Positions 8,551 through 17,921 of a DNA stretch of 64,000 bases are shown one piece after another. The DNA is from Synechococcus sp. 1G10 (GTDB lineage Bacteria; Cyanobacteriota; Cyanobacteriia; PCC-6307; Cyanobiaceae). The notes beneath the pieces are model-generated. The model did no database searches and had not been told where the DNA came from. It was given only the letters and a program-made list of their open reading frames with translations. The position numbers were made by a program, and so were the translations under genes. The DNA lies in contig NZ_NQKW01000010.1 of assembly GCF_002252625.1 (NCBI RefSeq), positions 1 to 64,000 of the forward strand. Reading direction: 5' to 3'. Position 1 is the stretch's first letter, and every line of letters starts with the position of its first letter.

Positions 8551-9534
8551 TTGAGCGACGCCCCCGAGACCAGCAACAGTGGCGGCGGCGCCCGTCAGCT
8601 GCTTGGCATGAAAGGTGCCAGCGGCACCAGCTCCATCTGGAAGCTGCGCCTTCAGCTGATGAAGCCGGTCACCTGGATCCCCCTGATCTGGGGTGTGATC
8701 TGCGGTGCGGCGGCTTCCGGCAATTTCCACTGGACCCTGCCGGAAGTAGGCGCGTCCCTGGCCTGCATGGTGATGAGCGGGCCGCTGCTGGCCGGCTACA
8801 CCCAGACGATCAACGATTACTACGACCGCGAAATCGACGCGATCAACGAGCCCTACCGGCCGATCCCATCGGGCGCCATCTCCCTGCCCCAGGTGAAAGT
8901 GCAGATCTGGTTGCTGCTGATCGCCGGCCTGGCGGTGGCCTGGGGCCTGGACCTCTGGGCCGGCCACACCACCCCGGTGGTGCTGCTGCTGGCGCTCGGT
9001 GGCTCACTGGTGAGCTTCATCTATTCAGCACCGCCGCTGAAGCTGAAGCAGAACGGCTGGCTGGGCAACTACGCCCTCGGCGCCAGCTACATCGCCCTGC
9101 CCTGGTGGGCCGGTCAGGCCCTGTTCGGCCAGCTCACCTGGACCACGGCCCTGCTGACCCTGGCCTACAGCCTGGCGGGCCTCGGCATCGCCGTGGTGAA
9201 CGATTTCAAGAGCGTGGAGGGCGACCGGGCCCTGGGGCTGCAGAGCCTGCCGGTGGTATTCGGGATCAAGCGGGCCAGCTGGATCAGCGCCGGAATGATC
9301 GATCTGTTTCAGCTGGCGATGGTGGCCGTGCTGATCGTCATCGGTCAGAACTTTTCGGCCGTACTGCTGGTGCTGCTGATCATTCCCCAGATCACCTTCC
9401 AGGACATCTGGCTGCTCCGCGATCCAGTGGCCTTCGATGTGAAGTACCAGGCAAGCGCCCAGCCGTTCCTGGTGCTGGGGATGCTGGTCACGGCGCTGGC
9501 GATCGGGCACAGCAGCCTGACCGTGGTGATGTGA
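8551..9534 (+). CDS. chlG: Chlorophyll synthase
   Basis: A 327-residue polytopic prenyltransferase that esterifies chlorophyllide a with geranylgeranyl or phytyl diphosphate in the thylakoid membrane. The UbiA-type Asp-rich motif NDYYDREIDAINEPYRPIPSG identifies the chlorophyll-synthase branch, with a second motif at NDFKSVEGDRALGLQSLPV. I chose the TTG start at 8551 because the N-terminus then reads (M)SDAPETSNSGGGARQLLGMKG, matching the layout of known ChlG proteins; an ATG at 8608 would remove this conserved leader. Confidence 0.95.
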   Translation: MSDAPETSNSGGGARQLLGMKGASGTSSIWKLRLQLMKPVTWIPLIWGVICGAAASGNFHWTLPEVGASLACMVMSGPLLAGYTQTINDYYDREIDAINEPYRPIPSGAISLPQVKVQIWLLLIAGLAVAWGLDLWAGHTTPVVLLLALGGSLVSFIYSAPPLKLKQNGWLGNYALGASYIALPWWAGQALFGQLTWTTALLTLAYSLAGLGIAVVNDFKSVEGDRALGLQSLPVVFGIKRASWISAGMIDLFQLAMVAVLIVIGQNFSAVLLVLLIIPQITFQDIWLLRDPVAFDVKYQASAQPFLVLGMLVTALAIGHSSLTVVM

Positions 9535-9541
9535 GGGACCT

Positions 9542-11668
9542 GTGAGCAAACGCAGGCGGCGCTTGCTGTTGGTCGCTGCCTTCGCAGTCACCGCTGGAGG
9601 CGCCACGGCCCTGGGGGTGAACGCCCTGGTCAAGGGGATGGACAGCCTGTTGCCCGACGCTCGCCGGATCAGCACCTTCAACCGTCCGGGCACGGTGACG
9701 ATCCTCTCGGCCGACGGGGAGGTGCTGCAGAAACTGGGCCCGGCCACGCGCGAGAAGGTGGCCAGCGGCAAGATGCCAGAGCTGGTGAAGGAGGCCTTCA
9801 TCGCCGCCGAAGACCGCCGCTTCTATCAGCACGAAGGCATCGACCCCACCGGCATCGCCCGGGCGATGCTGCGCAACCTGCGCCGGGGCTCGGTGGAGGA
9901 GGGGGCGAGCACGATCACCCAGCAGCTGGCGCGCACGGTGTTCCTCAGCCAGGACCGCACGCTGATCCGGAAGCTGAAGGAAGCGGCCCTGGCCGGAAAG
10001 CTGGAGCGGCAGCTGAGCAAGCAGCAGATCCTCGAGCAATACCTCAACTATGTGTATCTGGGCTCCAGCGCCTACGGCGTGGCCGATGCCGCCTGGATCT
10101 ACTTCTCCAAGACCCCCGACCAGCTGACCCTGCCGGAGGTGGCCATGATCGCGGGGCTGCCGCCAGCGCCCTCGGTGTATTCGCCACTGGTGAACCCGGA
10201 GCTGGCTCTGCAGCGTCGCAGCGTGGTGCTGGAGCGGATGGCCCAGGCCGGCTTCATCGATGCCGGGGAGCTGGCCGACGCCAAGGCCACACCGCTGCAG
10301 CTGAAGCCGGCCCTGCCTAAGTACTGGAACAGCCGCGCCCCCTTCTTCACCGGCTGGGTGGCACAGGAGCTGCCCAAGGTGCTGAGCGCCGAGCAGCTGG
10401 AAGTGGGCGGACTGACGATCCGCAGCAGCCTGAATCAGGCCTGGCAGGAGGAAGGCCAGAAGGTGATCGATTCCAGCGCCTACGGCGGCCTGGAGGGGGC
10501 GCTGGTGACGGTGGAGCCGGGCACCGGTCTGGTGCGGGCGATGGTGGGCGGCAAGGACTTCAACAAGAGCCAGTTCAACCGCGCCACCCAGGCGCTGCGC
10601 TCACCCGGCTCCACCTTCAAGCTGTTCGTGTATCTCTCTGCCCTCAAGGCCGGCATGAAGCCGGAAGACACGGTGCTGGATGCCAAGCGCTGCTTCGCGG
10701 GGTACTGCCCCAAGAACTTCAGCGACCGCTACCTGGGCAGGGTCTCACTGGCGACGGCGCTGCAGAACTCGCTCAACACCGTGGCCGTGAGCCTGTTGCA
10801 GCAGGTGGGCTTCGACAAGGTGATCGCCACGGCCCAGAGCCTGGGCATCACGCGGGAGCTGGGGCGCTTTTACCCGATGGCCCTCGGCGCCTATGAGCAG
10901 ACCGTGCTCGACATGACCACGGCCTATGCGGCGGTGATCAACCGCGGGGTGTACGTGCCGGCCACCCCGTTCGAGGAGATCAACGGACCGAATGGTGAGC
11001 TGCTCTGGAGCCGGCGCGTGGATGGCGACAAGGGGCGGCGGGCGGTGGACAGCGACATCGCCGATGCCATGGTGTGGATGCTGGAGAGGGTGGTGAGCGG
11101 CGGCACCGGCGGCGCGGCCTCCCTTTCAGGGCGTCCCGTGGCGGGCAAGACCGGCACCTCCGAGGGGGCGCGCGACCTCTGGTTCATCGGCGGCATTCCC
11201 CAGCTCACCACCGGCGTCTGGCTGGGCTACGACAACAACCGCAAGACCGGCAGCGACAGCGGTTCGGCCGCCGCAGCCTGGGGCCGCTACATGTCGGTGG
11301 TGGTGAAGGACCTGCCCGTGAAGCAGTTCGCGCCCAAGCCCGTGCTCACCGGCACGTTCAAGCCCACCAGGGCGGCCAGATCAACCTTCCAGCAGGGCCG
11401 TCCCAGCGACCTGCCCACCCCCGGCGAAGACCGCGACCGGACAGAACCATCGCAGACGCCGCCACCGAGCGAGCGCGGCAGCGACCTGCCTCCCCTTCCC
11501 GATCTACCCACGCTGCCGCCGCCGAGCCAGCCACCCCAGGAGCGTCAACCAAGCCCCGAACCCCTGCCCGCTCCGGAGCCCGCACCAGCCCCGATTGCGC
11601 CCTCTTTCCCGGTGGCACCCCCGCCCGTGGCACCGCCTCCCCCGGTGGCACCTCCTCCCGTTCCCTGA
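9542..11668 (+). CDS. Class A penicillin-binding protein (PBP1A-like)
   Basis: A 708-residue bifunctional peptidoglycan synthase. After a basic N-terminus and one membrane anchor (about residues 7-28), the GT51 glycosyltransferase shows EAFIAAEDRRFYQHEGID near 80 and GASTITQQLARTVFL near 120. The transpeptidase domain has SPGSTFKLF (SxxK) near 354, the SxN motif in QNSLNTVAV near 407 and KTGTS near 537. Residues after about 600 form a Pro-rich, disordered tail ending in PVAPPP-type repeats. GTG start, 7 bp after chlG. Confidence 0.95.
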   Translation: MSKRRRRLLLVAAFAVTAGGATALGVNALVKGMDSLLPDARRISTFNRPGTVTILSADGEVLQKLGPATREKVASGKMPELVKEAFIAAEDRRFYQHEGIDPTGIARAMLRNLRRGSVEEGASTITQQLARTVFLSQDRTLIRKLKEAALAGKLERQLSKQQILEQYLNYVYLGSSAYGVADAAWIYFSKTPDQLTLPEVAMIAGLPPAPSVYSPLVNPELALQRRSVVLERMAQAGFIDAGELADAKATPLQLKPALPKYWNSRAPFFTGWVAQELPKVLSAEQLEVGGLTIRSSLNQAWQEEGQKVIDSSAYGGLEGALVTVEPGTGLVRAMVGGKDFNKSQFNRATQALRSPGSTFKLFVYLSALKAGMKPEDTVLDAKRCFAGYCPKNFSDRYLGRVSLATALQNSLNTVAVSLLQQVGFDKVIATAQSLGITRELGRFYPMALGAYEQTVLDMTTAYAAVINRGVYVPATPFEEINGPNGELLWSRRVDGDKGRRAVDSDIADAMVWMLERVVSGGTGGAASLSGRPVAGKTGTSEGARDLWFIGGIPQLTTGVWLGYDNNRKTGSDSGSAAAAWGRYMSVVVKDLPVKQFAPKPVLTGTFKPTRAARSTFQQGRPSDLPTPGEDRDRTEPSQTPPPSERGSDLPPLPDLPTLPPPSQPPQERQPSPEPLPAPEPAPAPIAPSFPVAPPPVAPPPPVAPPPVP

Positions 11669-11687
11669 ACCGGCTCGCCCGCGTGCT

Positions 11688-13082
11688 TCAGCCGGGCGCC
11701 TGCAGCACTGCGGCATAGAAGCCATCTCCACCCTGGGGACCAGGCCAATGCTGCTGTTGCGACAGCAGCCGCCAGCCAGGATGGTGTTCCAGGAAAGCGG
11801 CGATCAGGTCGCCATTTTCGCTCGGGTGCACGGTGCAGGTGGCGTACACCAGGCGGCCGCCGGGGACCAGCAGCGGCAGCATCGCCTCCAGCAGGTTGCG
11901 CTGCAGGTCCACCAGCTCGCGGATGCCCCCTGGGGTCATGCGCCAGCGAGCATCAGGGTGGCGCGCCAGAGTGCCCAGCCCCGAGCAGGGGGCATCGAGC
12001 AGGATGCGATCGAAGGGTGGTCCGGGGAGGGCGCCGGAGAGGGCGGCATCGGCGGTGAGCGGCTCGATCGCGCTGAGCCCCAAGCGGCGGGCGTTGTCGC
12101 GCAGGCGGCGGAGACGGCCCTCGGAGCGATCCACCGCCAGCACGGTGCCGGCATCACCGATCAATTCGGCCAGGTGGGTGCTCTTGCCGCCGGGGGCGGC
12201 GCAGGCATCGAGCAGGCGCTCCCCGGGCTGGGGGTCGAGCAGGGGGGCGATCACCTGGGCGGTGCGGTCCTGCACGCTCCAGTGGCCTTCGGCATAGCCG
12301 GGCAGGGCACGCAGATCACCGCTGCGGCCGCCGAGGCTGAGGCCCCAGGGCAGATCCGGCAGGGGTTCGGCGTTCACGCCAGCAGCGGCGAGGGCCTCGA
12401 TCACCCCCTCGCGAGTGGCGCGCAGGCGGTTCACGCGCAGATCGAGGGCGGGCGGCTGGTTGGCAGCCAGGGCGAAGGCCTCGGCGCCCGCGCTGGGCAG
12501 CCACTTCAGCAGCCCATCAGCCAGCCAGGGGGGCAGGGAACCGCGCAAGGCCAGGCTGGCGGCGGGATCAGCGGGAAGGGGCAGGGGCTCCCAGGCGGCG
12601 GCAGTGGGGGGGAGGGCCTGCCGGCGGCGCAGACAGGCCCGCAGCAGCCCATTCACCACCGGCGCCAGGCGGACGAGGCCGTCGCGCTTGGCCAGCTCCA
12701 CCGTTGTGCTCACCGCCGCCGAGGCCGGCACCCGGGCGGTGAACAGGAGCTGATAGAGACCGAGGTGCAGCAACCAGCGCAACGGCGGCGGCTGGCGCTC
12801 AGCGCGCACCTTGCCGAGGGCGTCGATCCAGCCGTCAAGCAGGCCTCGCTGGCGGATGGCACCGCAGGCCAGCTCGGTGGCCAGGGCGCGATCGGCCGGC
12901 GCCAGGGGGGAGCGGCGCAGCTCCCGCTCCAGAGCCAGATCGGTGTAAGCGCCGGCCGCCACGGCCTGCAGCACCCGCCAGGCCACGCGCCGGGCCTCGA
13001 GCCCGATGGCGCCCTGGTCTGGTGCCGGCGGGGCTGGGGTGGCGGGGGAGGCGCTCAAACGGCAGGGGGCGGCGGCCTCCAC
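11688..13082 (-). CDS. rsmB: 16S rRNA (cytosine-967-C5)-methyltransferase
   Basis: A 464-residue RsmB/Sun protein that methylates C967 of 16S rRNA. A NusB-like N-terminal RNA-binding domain (about 25-160, with ATELACGAIRQRGLLDGWID) is followed by the SAM domain with DACAAPGGKSTHLAEL, LLDAPCSGLGTLARHPD and the catalytic-Cys region YATCTVHPSENGDLIAAFL. GTG start; the first 28 bases overlap the 3' end of the upstream alkyltransferase-like gene. The PBP gene converges on its 3' end with a 19-bp gap. Confidence 0.95.
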   Translation of the reverse strand: MEAAAPCRLSASPATPAPPAPDQGAIGLEARRVAWRVLQAVAAGAYTDLALERELRRSPLAPADRALATELACGAIRQRGLLDGWIDALGKVRAERQPPPLRWLLHLGLYQLLFTARVPASAAVSTTVELAKRDGLVRLAPVVNGLLRACLRRRQALPPTAAAWEPLPLPADPAASLALRGSLPPWLADGLLKWLPSAGAEAFALAANQPPALDLRVNRLRATREGVIEALAAAGVNAEPLPDLPWGLSLGGRSGDLRALPGYAEGHWSVQDRTAQVIAPLLDPQPGERLLDACAAPGGKSTHLAELIGDAGTVLAVDRSEGRLRRLRDNARRLGLSAIEPLTADAALSGALPGPPFDRILLDAPCSGLGTLARHPDARWRMTPGGIRELVDLQRNLLEAMLPLLVPGGRLVYATCTVHPSENGDLIAAFLEHHPGWRLLSQQQHWPGPQGGDGFYAAVLQAPG

Positions 13083-13393
13083 AGATAGCGCCGCAGGGGC
13101 AGCCGGCCCTGCTCGTCCACGGGGATGCCCTCAGCGAGCAGCAGCTGGCGCTGCATCCAGTCGCTGCCTTCGCGCGCCAGGCTGAGGCTGATGCAGCCGC
13201 GGGCATTGACGATCCGATGCCAGGGCACCTCCGAGGGCAGGGGCAGACGGCGCAGCGCCCAGCCCACCTGACGGGCGCAGCCGTAGGCACCGATCAGCTC
13301 AGCGATCTGCCCGTAGGTGGCCAGCCGGCCGGCGGGAACCAGACCAACCGCCGCCCACACCCGCTGATCGAAGCCGGGAGTGCCATCAACCAT
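13055..13393 (-). CDS. Alkyltransferase-like protein (MGMT family, no acceptor Cys)
   Basis: A 112-residue protein with the DNA-binding C-terminal domain of O6-alkylguanine alkyltransferases: GRLATYGQIAELIG, ARQVGWALRR and PSEVPWHRIVNARG. Real transferases have PCHR at the active site; here it is PWHR, the hallmark of alkyltransferase-like (ATL) proteins, which bind alkylated guanine and recruit nucleotide-excision repair. The ATG at 13393 gives the normal ATL length. Overlaps rsmB by 28 bp on the same strand. Confidence 0.85.
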   Translation of the reverse strand: MVDGTPGFDQRVWAAVGLVPAGRLATYGQIAELIGAYGCARQVGWALRRLPLPSEVPWHRIVNARGCISLSLAREGSDWMQRQLLLAEGIPVDEQGRLPLRRYLWRPPPPAV

Positions 13394-13525
13394 GACAAGG
13401 GCTGACCGGAAGCAGCGGCAGAAAGATCCTGTCATCAGCGCTGGCGGAAAGCCGATCGAAGCCGACAAATCGCGGCCATAGAACGGAGTTCACAACTCCT
13501 TTGAGCCCCCCAACGGGCCACCACG

Positions 13526-14671
13526 ATGCGAAGCACCAGCAGGATCAAGAGGGCCGCCTGGGGGCTGACGGCAGGGGCCGCCGGCCTGGCGCTCACGCTC
13601 AGTGGCTGCGGCCTGGTGCGCGCCACTGCCGAGGCACCGTCGGCACGGGCCGCGGCCGCCACCCTGCCGGCTCCAGTCGCCAGAGCGGATGCTGCAGATT
13701 CTGATGCAGCCAGTGCCTGTGCAACAGGCCGACAGAGCGCCGAGGAGGTGTTCCGCTCGGCCCGGGAGGGGGTGGCGGTGGTGTCCACGGGCAGCGGCAT
13801 GGGCAGCGCCTTCGTAGTGGCCCAGCAGAACGGCCTCACCTACCTGGCCACCAATGCCCATGTGGTGGATGGCAGCGAGGTGGTGCAGCTGAAGTGGGTG
13901 GATGGCAGCAGCGACCGGGCCAGGGTGGTAGCGCGCGGATCAGGGGAGGAGCCCACCAGCGACCTGGCCCTGCTGGCGGTCGAGGGCACGCGGGGCAAGG
14001 TGCTGCGCCTGCGCGATCAGGCCTCTGCCGTGGGTCAGGAGGTGTTCGTGATCGGCGCCCCGAAGGGCCTGGAGTTCAGCCTCAGCCGCGGAGTGGTGAG
14101 CAGCCTGCGCGGCAACGAGCAGATCCTGCAGATCGACGCGGCGGTGAATCCCGGCAACTCCGGCGGCCCGGTGCTGGATGCGGGCCAGTGCGTTGCTGGT
14201 ATCGCCACCTTCAAATTCGGCGACAGCGAGGGGTTGAATTTCGCGGTGTCATCGCAGGTGGTGCGCGAGTTCCTGGCGCAGCTGCCGGCCGCTGGCCAGC
14301 CTGCGGCGGAGCCTCCTGGCCAACGCCAGGCCCGGCGGCCGCAGCTGCCGCAGCCGCCTGATCTGAAACCCAGTCAGGATGGGCTCTGCCTGTTCCGCGC
14401 CGCCGGTGGCAGCGATGAACAGATCCCCTGCCGCATCAGCCGCGTGCGTGGCCGCAGCGGCGGCACCCTCTACGACCTGGCCTGGGCCGACGGCTCCCGC
14501 AACGCCTATGCCTTCTTCGCCGATGGGCGCGTGGCGATTCGCGCCGAGGACGGCAGCGGCCAGACCCAGGAGGACGAGGGCAGCTTCCGGCGGTTGCAGG
14601 GTGGGGTGGCGGTGCTCAGCAGCGGCAACAGCCTCGCCTTCATCCCCGGACTGGATCCGGTGCTGAACTGA
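13526..14671 (+). CDS. Lipoprotein trypsin-like serine protease (Deg/HtrA-type catalytic domain)
   Basis: A 381-residue protein with a lipoprotein signal peptide (lipobox LSGC, Cys28), placing it on the periplasmic side of a membrane. The S1C-type catalytic triad is visible: His112 in ATNAHVVDGS, Asp146 in PTSDLALLAV and Ser212 in NPGNSGGPV. There is no PDZ domain; a Pro/Gln-rich linker (about 255-290) leads to a C-terminal domain of about 90 residues with two cysteines that I do not recognise. Substrate unknown. Confidence 0.85.
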   Translation: MRSTSRIKRAAWGLTAGAAGLALTLSGCGLVRATAEAPSARAAAATLPAPVARADAADSDAASACATGRQSAEEVFRSAREGVAVVSTGSGMGSAFVVAQQNGLTYLATNAHVVDGSEVVQLKWVDGSSDRARVVARGSGEEPTSDLALLAVEGTRGKVLRLRDQASAVGQEVFVIGAPKGLEFSLSRGVVSSLRGNEQILQIDAAVNPGNSGGPVLDAGQCVAGIATFKFGDSEGLNFAVSSQVVREFLAQLPAAGQPAAEPPGQRQARRPQLPQPPDLKPSQDGLCLFRAAGGSDEQIPCRISRVRGRSGGTLYDLAWADGSRNAYAFFADGRVAIRAEDGSGQTQEDEGSFRRLQGGVAVLSSGNSLAFIPGLDPVLN

Positions 14672-14714
14672 GGCGCGGCAGGCGGCCTACGGTCGCCCTT
14701 GCCGCGCCGCGCCC

Positions 14715-15404
14715 ATGCCCCTGCTGCCCCGCCGCTTCGAGCGGATCCGCTCCGTGCTCGATCGGCGCATGGCCGATCTCAGCGTGGTGCTGGAGGCGGT
14801 GGACAAGCCCCACAACCTCTCGGCGATCCTGCGCAGCTGCGATGCGGTGGGGGTGCTGGAAGCCCATGTGGTGAGCCTGAAGGGCCGTCCGCGCACGTTC
14901 AACAGCACGGCCCAGGGCAGCCAGAAGTGGGTGCCCCTGCGTCCCCACGACACGGTGGAGGAGGTGCTGGGCCAGCTGAAGCAGCAGGGCTTCCGGCTCT
15001 ATGGCACCCAGCTGGGCACAAGCGCCGTGGATTACCGCCAGTGCGACTTCCGCGGCCCCACAGCCTTCGTGCTGGGGGCTGAGAAATGGGGCCTGAGCGA
15101 GGCGGCGGCGGCGATGGTGGATCAGGCCCTGTTCATCCCCACCGGCGGCATGGTGCAGTCGCTGAATGTGTCGGTGGCGGCGGCGGTGCTGCTGTTCGAG
15201 GCGCTGCGGCAGCGTCAGGCGGCGGTTCTGGTGCCGCAGGCCGGCGAAGGCTTGCCGAAAGGAGCGCGCGACAAGCTGCTGTTCGAGTGGTCCTACCCCC
15301 AGGTGGCGGAGTGGTGCCGTCGCCAGGGGCGCCCCTACCCAGCGCTCACAACGGAGGGGGAAATCAGCGAAGAGCTGCCGCGAACCCTGAAACTGCGCTA
15401 CTGA
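14715..15404 (+). CDS. trmH: tRNA (guanosine-18-2'-O)-methyltransferase
   Basis: A 229-residue SPOUT methyltransferase. Motifs: EAVDKPHNLSAILRSCDAVG near residue 28 (motif 1), FVLGAEKWGLSE near 117 (motif 2) and QSLNVSVAAAVLLFEALRQ near 150 (motif 3). The C-terminal extension, which in TrmH helps bind tRNA, is present. ATG start 43 bp after the protease gene. Confidence 0.93.
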   Translation: MPLLPRRFERIRSVLDRRMADLSVVLEAVDKPHNLSAILRSCDAVGVLEAHVVSLKGRPRTFNSTAQGSQKWVPLRPHDTVEEVLGQLKQQGFRLYGTQLGTSAVDYRQCDFRGPTAFVLGAEKWGLSEAAAAMVDQALFIPTGGMVQSLNVSVAAAVLLFEALRQRQAAVLVPQAGEGLPKGARDKLLFEWSYPQVAEWCRRQGRPYPALTTEGEISEELPRTLKLRY

Positions 15405-15467
15405 ACTATTGAGCTACTGAGCCCGCCCAGGATTCAGATAAGCAAGATGCTCACAGGAATGGAATCT

Positions 15468-15728
15468 TCAGAGGAACGGGATCAGCACGTCGTTGTGGTT
15501 CGGCAGCGGCGGAGGCGCCTGGCCGCTGCGGGCCCTCGGTAACCAGAGGGCCAGGCCCACCCCGAGAACTTCCAGCAGCACGGGCCGTGCCACCAACAAG
15601 ACCACGGCCAGCGCCCCAAGGGCCAATATGCGCTCAAGCAGGCCGATCACGTCGTCGCTGTTGGCCGTGCCCAGCAACCAGAGCAGCGCTGAAGCTGCCA
15701 GCAGGAGTGTCATGACCCAGATGGGCAT
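15468..15728 (-). CDS. Small hypothetical membrane protein (86 aa)
   Basis: The sequence starts MPIWVMTLLLAASALLWLLG and has a second hydrophobic segment at about 34-60 (ILALGALAVVLLVARPVLLEVLGVG), so two helices with a short loop are likely, followed by a Pro-rich cytosolic or lumenal tail. It converges on trmH. No family recognised. Confidence 0.5.
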   Translation of the reverse strand: MPIWVMTLLLAASALLWLLGTANSDDVIGLLERILALGALAVVLLVARPVLLEVLGVGLALWLPRARSGQAPPPLPNHNDVLIPFL

Positions 15729-16161
15729 TAAAGGGGGCAGAACTGTTAATCAGTCTTACTAAGAACCGGAGCCCCACGCAGCGGGCCAGCAGGGTTGGCC
15801 AGGAAACCAACAAATCAGGCCGCTTGGCGAGGCCCAGGAGCTTGTCAGCGGTTGCTGAGCAGCGCGTGAGGAGCTTTTCAAGGCAAATATGACGATGAAG
15901 GGTCCGTCTTGCCTGGAAAAGAGCGGGCAAAGCATTAGAACTTCATTAAAGAATAATTAAAGCTTGACAAGGAACACCCTTTTGGGGCACGAGCTGACCC
16001 TTGTCCACGCCAAGGCTAAGAAAGCAGCAAACACATTGCTACGAGCAGAGTTTGCCTTGAAAGCCATAAAACGCAATGGCTTATGTGAAGAGATTGCAGC
16101 CAAGCGGCCCATGACCGCCAAGAGGGGAACGCTCATAGGCGTCAACTTGAAATCTCTGACC
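15729..16161. other. A+T-richer region upstream of the pilin gene
   Basis: No gene is supported in this stretch. The pilin frame is open back to 15964, but the extra about 66 residues lack a prepilin-leader pattern, so they are treated as 5' untranslated or non-coding. A TTGACA hexamer lies near 15964, but no good -10 box follows at normal spacing. Confidence 0.4.
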
Positions 16162-16605
16162 ATGAGCACCAACATGAAAATCGCCATCATCCGACAGCTG
16201 AGACAGCATCAGGCCAGTGCCAACAGGTTCACCAAGGGATTCACTCTGGTGGAGCTGATGATTGTGGTTGCTGTTATCGGCATTCTCTCCGCTGTGGCAC
16301 TCCCGCAGTACCTGCAAGCCCGCAACGCAGCCCAAGCAGGAGCAGCCATTGGTGAAGCCCTTGGACTGGCTAAGGAGTGTGCGACATTTGCCGCCTCGGA
16401 CATTGGCGGCGCACCTAATCCACCTGCCGCTGCTGGAGTTGAAAATCCAAAACCCTGTGAGGCTGCTACCGGGGGAACGTATACCGCCAAGTGGACAGCA
16501 GGTCCGGTAGGCATTCGTTGTCTTGCTGGAACTTCAACCTCAGCAAACACCACGGCAACGATCACTATCGACGGGAATGGGACCATTGGCTGTGCCTTGT
16601 CCTGA
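16162..16605 (+). CDS. Type IV major-pilin-like protein
   Basis: A 147-residue prepilin with a basic leader ending in FTKG, cleaved before FTLVELMIVVAVIGILSAVALPQY; the Glu at mature position 5 is present. The rest is a small globular domain with four cysteines (two possible disulfides) and a Thr/Gly-rich C-terminus, typical of cyanobacterial PilA. Start is uncertain between ATG 16162 and ATG 16174; neither has a clear Shine-Dalgarno. A+T-richer than its neighbours. PilA forms pili for motility and DNA uptake, which would fit with comEC in the window. Confidence 0.88.
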   Translation: MSTNMKIAIIRQLRQHQASANRFTKGFTLVELMIVVAVIGILSAVALPQYLQARNAAQAGAAIGEALGLAKECATFAASDIGGAPNPPAAAGVENPKPCEAATGGTYTAKWTAGPVGIRCLAGTSTSANTTATITIDGNGTIGCALS

Positions 16606-16659
16606 CATGGAGCAAGCCATCTCCACCTCCCTTATTTGCGGGCATGACGTGAGGACCCG

Positions 16660-17541
16660 TCACCCTCCGCGTCCTCCATCCCCTCCACTCACCCAGGCCT
16701 CCAGCCCTTCCCCCAAGAACGAAAGCCCCAGCACCAGCACGAACATCGCCAGGCCGGGGTAGAGGGCGGTCCACCAGATGCCGGTGGGTAGGGCGGTGAG
16801 AGCCTGCTGGAGATCGCCGCCCCATTCCGGAATCGTTTCCGGCAATCCGAGACCAAGAAAACCCAGACCGCCGAGCACCAGCACCGCATCGGCGGCATTG
16901 AGGGTGAGCAGCACCGGCACCGAGGTGATCACATTGCGGAAGAGATAACGGCGCAGGATCCAGATTGGCCCGGCCCCCAGGGTGCGGGCGGCCTCCACGT
17001 AGAGCTCGGCCTTCACCTGCGCCGTCTGGTTGCGCACCACCCGGAAGTACTGTGGGATGTACACCACGCAGAGGGCGGCAGCGGCATTGGGCAGGCCGCG
17101 GCCGAGCAGGAAGGCCAGCACCACCGAGAGCAGCAGCACCGGCAGGGTGTAGAGCGTGTCCATCAGCAGCACCAGCACCCGGTCGAACCAGCCGCCGAGG
17201 TAGCCGCTGAGCATCCCCAGGGGCACCCCGATCACCAGGGCCACCACCAGTGCCAGCAGCACCACCTGCAGGGCCACGCCAGCGCCTGAGAGGGTGCGAA
17301 CGCACACATCACGCCCGAGGCGGTCGGTGCCGCACCAGTGCTGCAGCGACGGGGTTGAGTAGATCGGATTCTCCAGGCCGGTGTTGGGGTCGGCCAGCAG
17401 GCCCAGATGGATCAGCAGCGGCGTTAGCAGGGCGATCAGCCCGTAGATCAGCACGATCACCAGCCCCCAGCGGGCCATGCGGCCGGAGAGGTCGGTGGGG
17501 CGCCAGCGGCGCAGCAGCCCGGAGCGCGGCAGGGTGGTCAT
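16660..17541 (-). CDS. DppC-type ABC transporter permease
   Basis: A 293-residue inner-membrane permease of the oligopeptide/dipeptide/nickel ABC family. The N-terminal hydrophobic helix is followed by HWCGTDRLGRDVCVRTLSGAG, a family hallmark, then five or so helices; the EAA loop that contacts the ATPase is EAARTLGAGPIWILRRYLFRN. The ATG at 17541 gives normal length. No partner permease (DppB), ATPase or binding protein is adjacent, so it must work with subunits encoded elsewhere. Substrate cannot be inferred. Confidence 0.88.
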   Translation of the reverse strand: MTTLPRSGLLRRWRPTDLSGRMARWGLVIVLIYGLIALLTPLLIHLGLLADPNTGLENPIYSTPSLQHWCGTDRLGRDVCVRTLSGAGVALQVVLLALVVALVIGVPLGMLSGYLGGWFDRVLVLLMDTLYTLPVLLLSVVLAFLLGRGLPNAAAALCVVYIPQYFRVVRNQTAQVKAELYVEAARTLGAGPIWILRRYLFRNVITSVPVLLTLNAADAVLVLGGLGFLGLGLPETIPEWGGDLQQALTALPTGIWWTALYPGLAMFVLVLGLSFLGEGLEAWVSGGDGGRGG

Positions 17542-17695
17542 GGGCGGCGGGGGCTCGGCGCGTCCAGTTTGGGGCAAGCGTCTGTGGTCCGCAGGGGGAC
17601 CGCTGATGCGCCGCGAGAGCCGGCCCCTTGACGCGCTCCCCACTGCGACCCGAGATCGGTTCGATCGAGAGAATGCTGCTGGGCAAGGAGTGGCG

Positions 17696-17887
17696 ATGAA
17701 GCTGGGGCTGACGCTGGATGCGGGGCTTGACGCCAGGGCACTGCTGGCGCTGGTGCTGCTGCTGGATCCATTGGGGTCGCTGCCGGCGCCGGAGGATCGG
17801 GCGGCCGAAACGGGGCAGAGCGCCGATATCGATCCAGGCGGCATCGCTTGGCTGGCCGACAACGACGCCCCGCTTCTGCGTCGGTAG
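17696..17887 (+). CDS. Hypothetical ORF, doubtful
   Basis: A 63-residue frame starting MKLGLTLDAGLDARALLALV. A GGAG precedes the ATG at workable spacing. It has a Leu-rich stretch and an acidic C-terminus. It overlaps nothing else credible and could be the 5' part of a gene whose later part continues in the next frame at 17922. No family recognised. Confidence 0.3.
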   Translation: MKLGLTLDAGLDARALLALVLLLDPLGSLPAPEDRAAETGQSADIDPGGIAWLADNDAPLLRR

Positions 17888-17921
17888 CTGGCAACGGGGC
17901 GAGCGGTCACTGGAAGAGGAC

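Noticed and set aside
15964-16161. N-terminal extension of the pilin
   Set aside because: It would place about 66 residues before the prepilin leader, which prepilin peptidase substrates of this class do not have.
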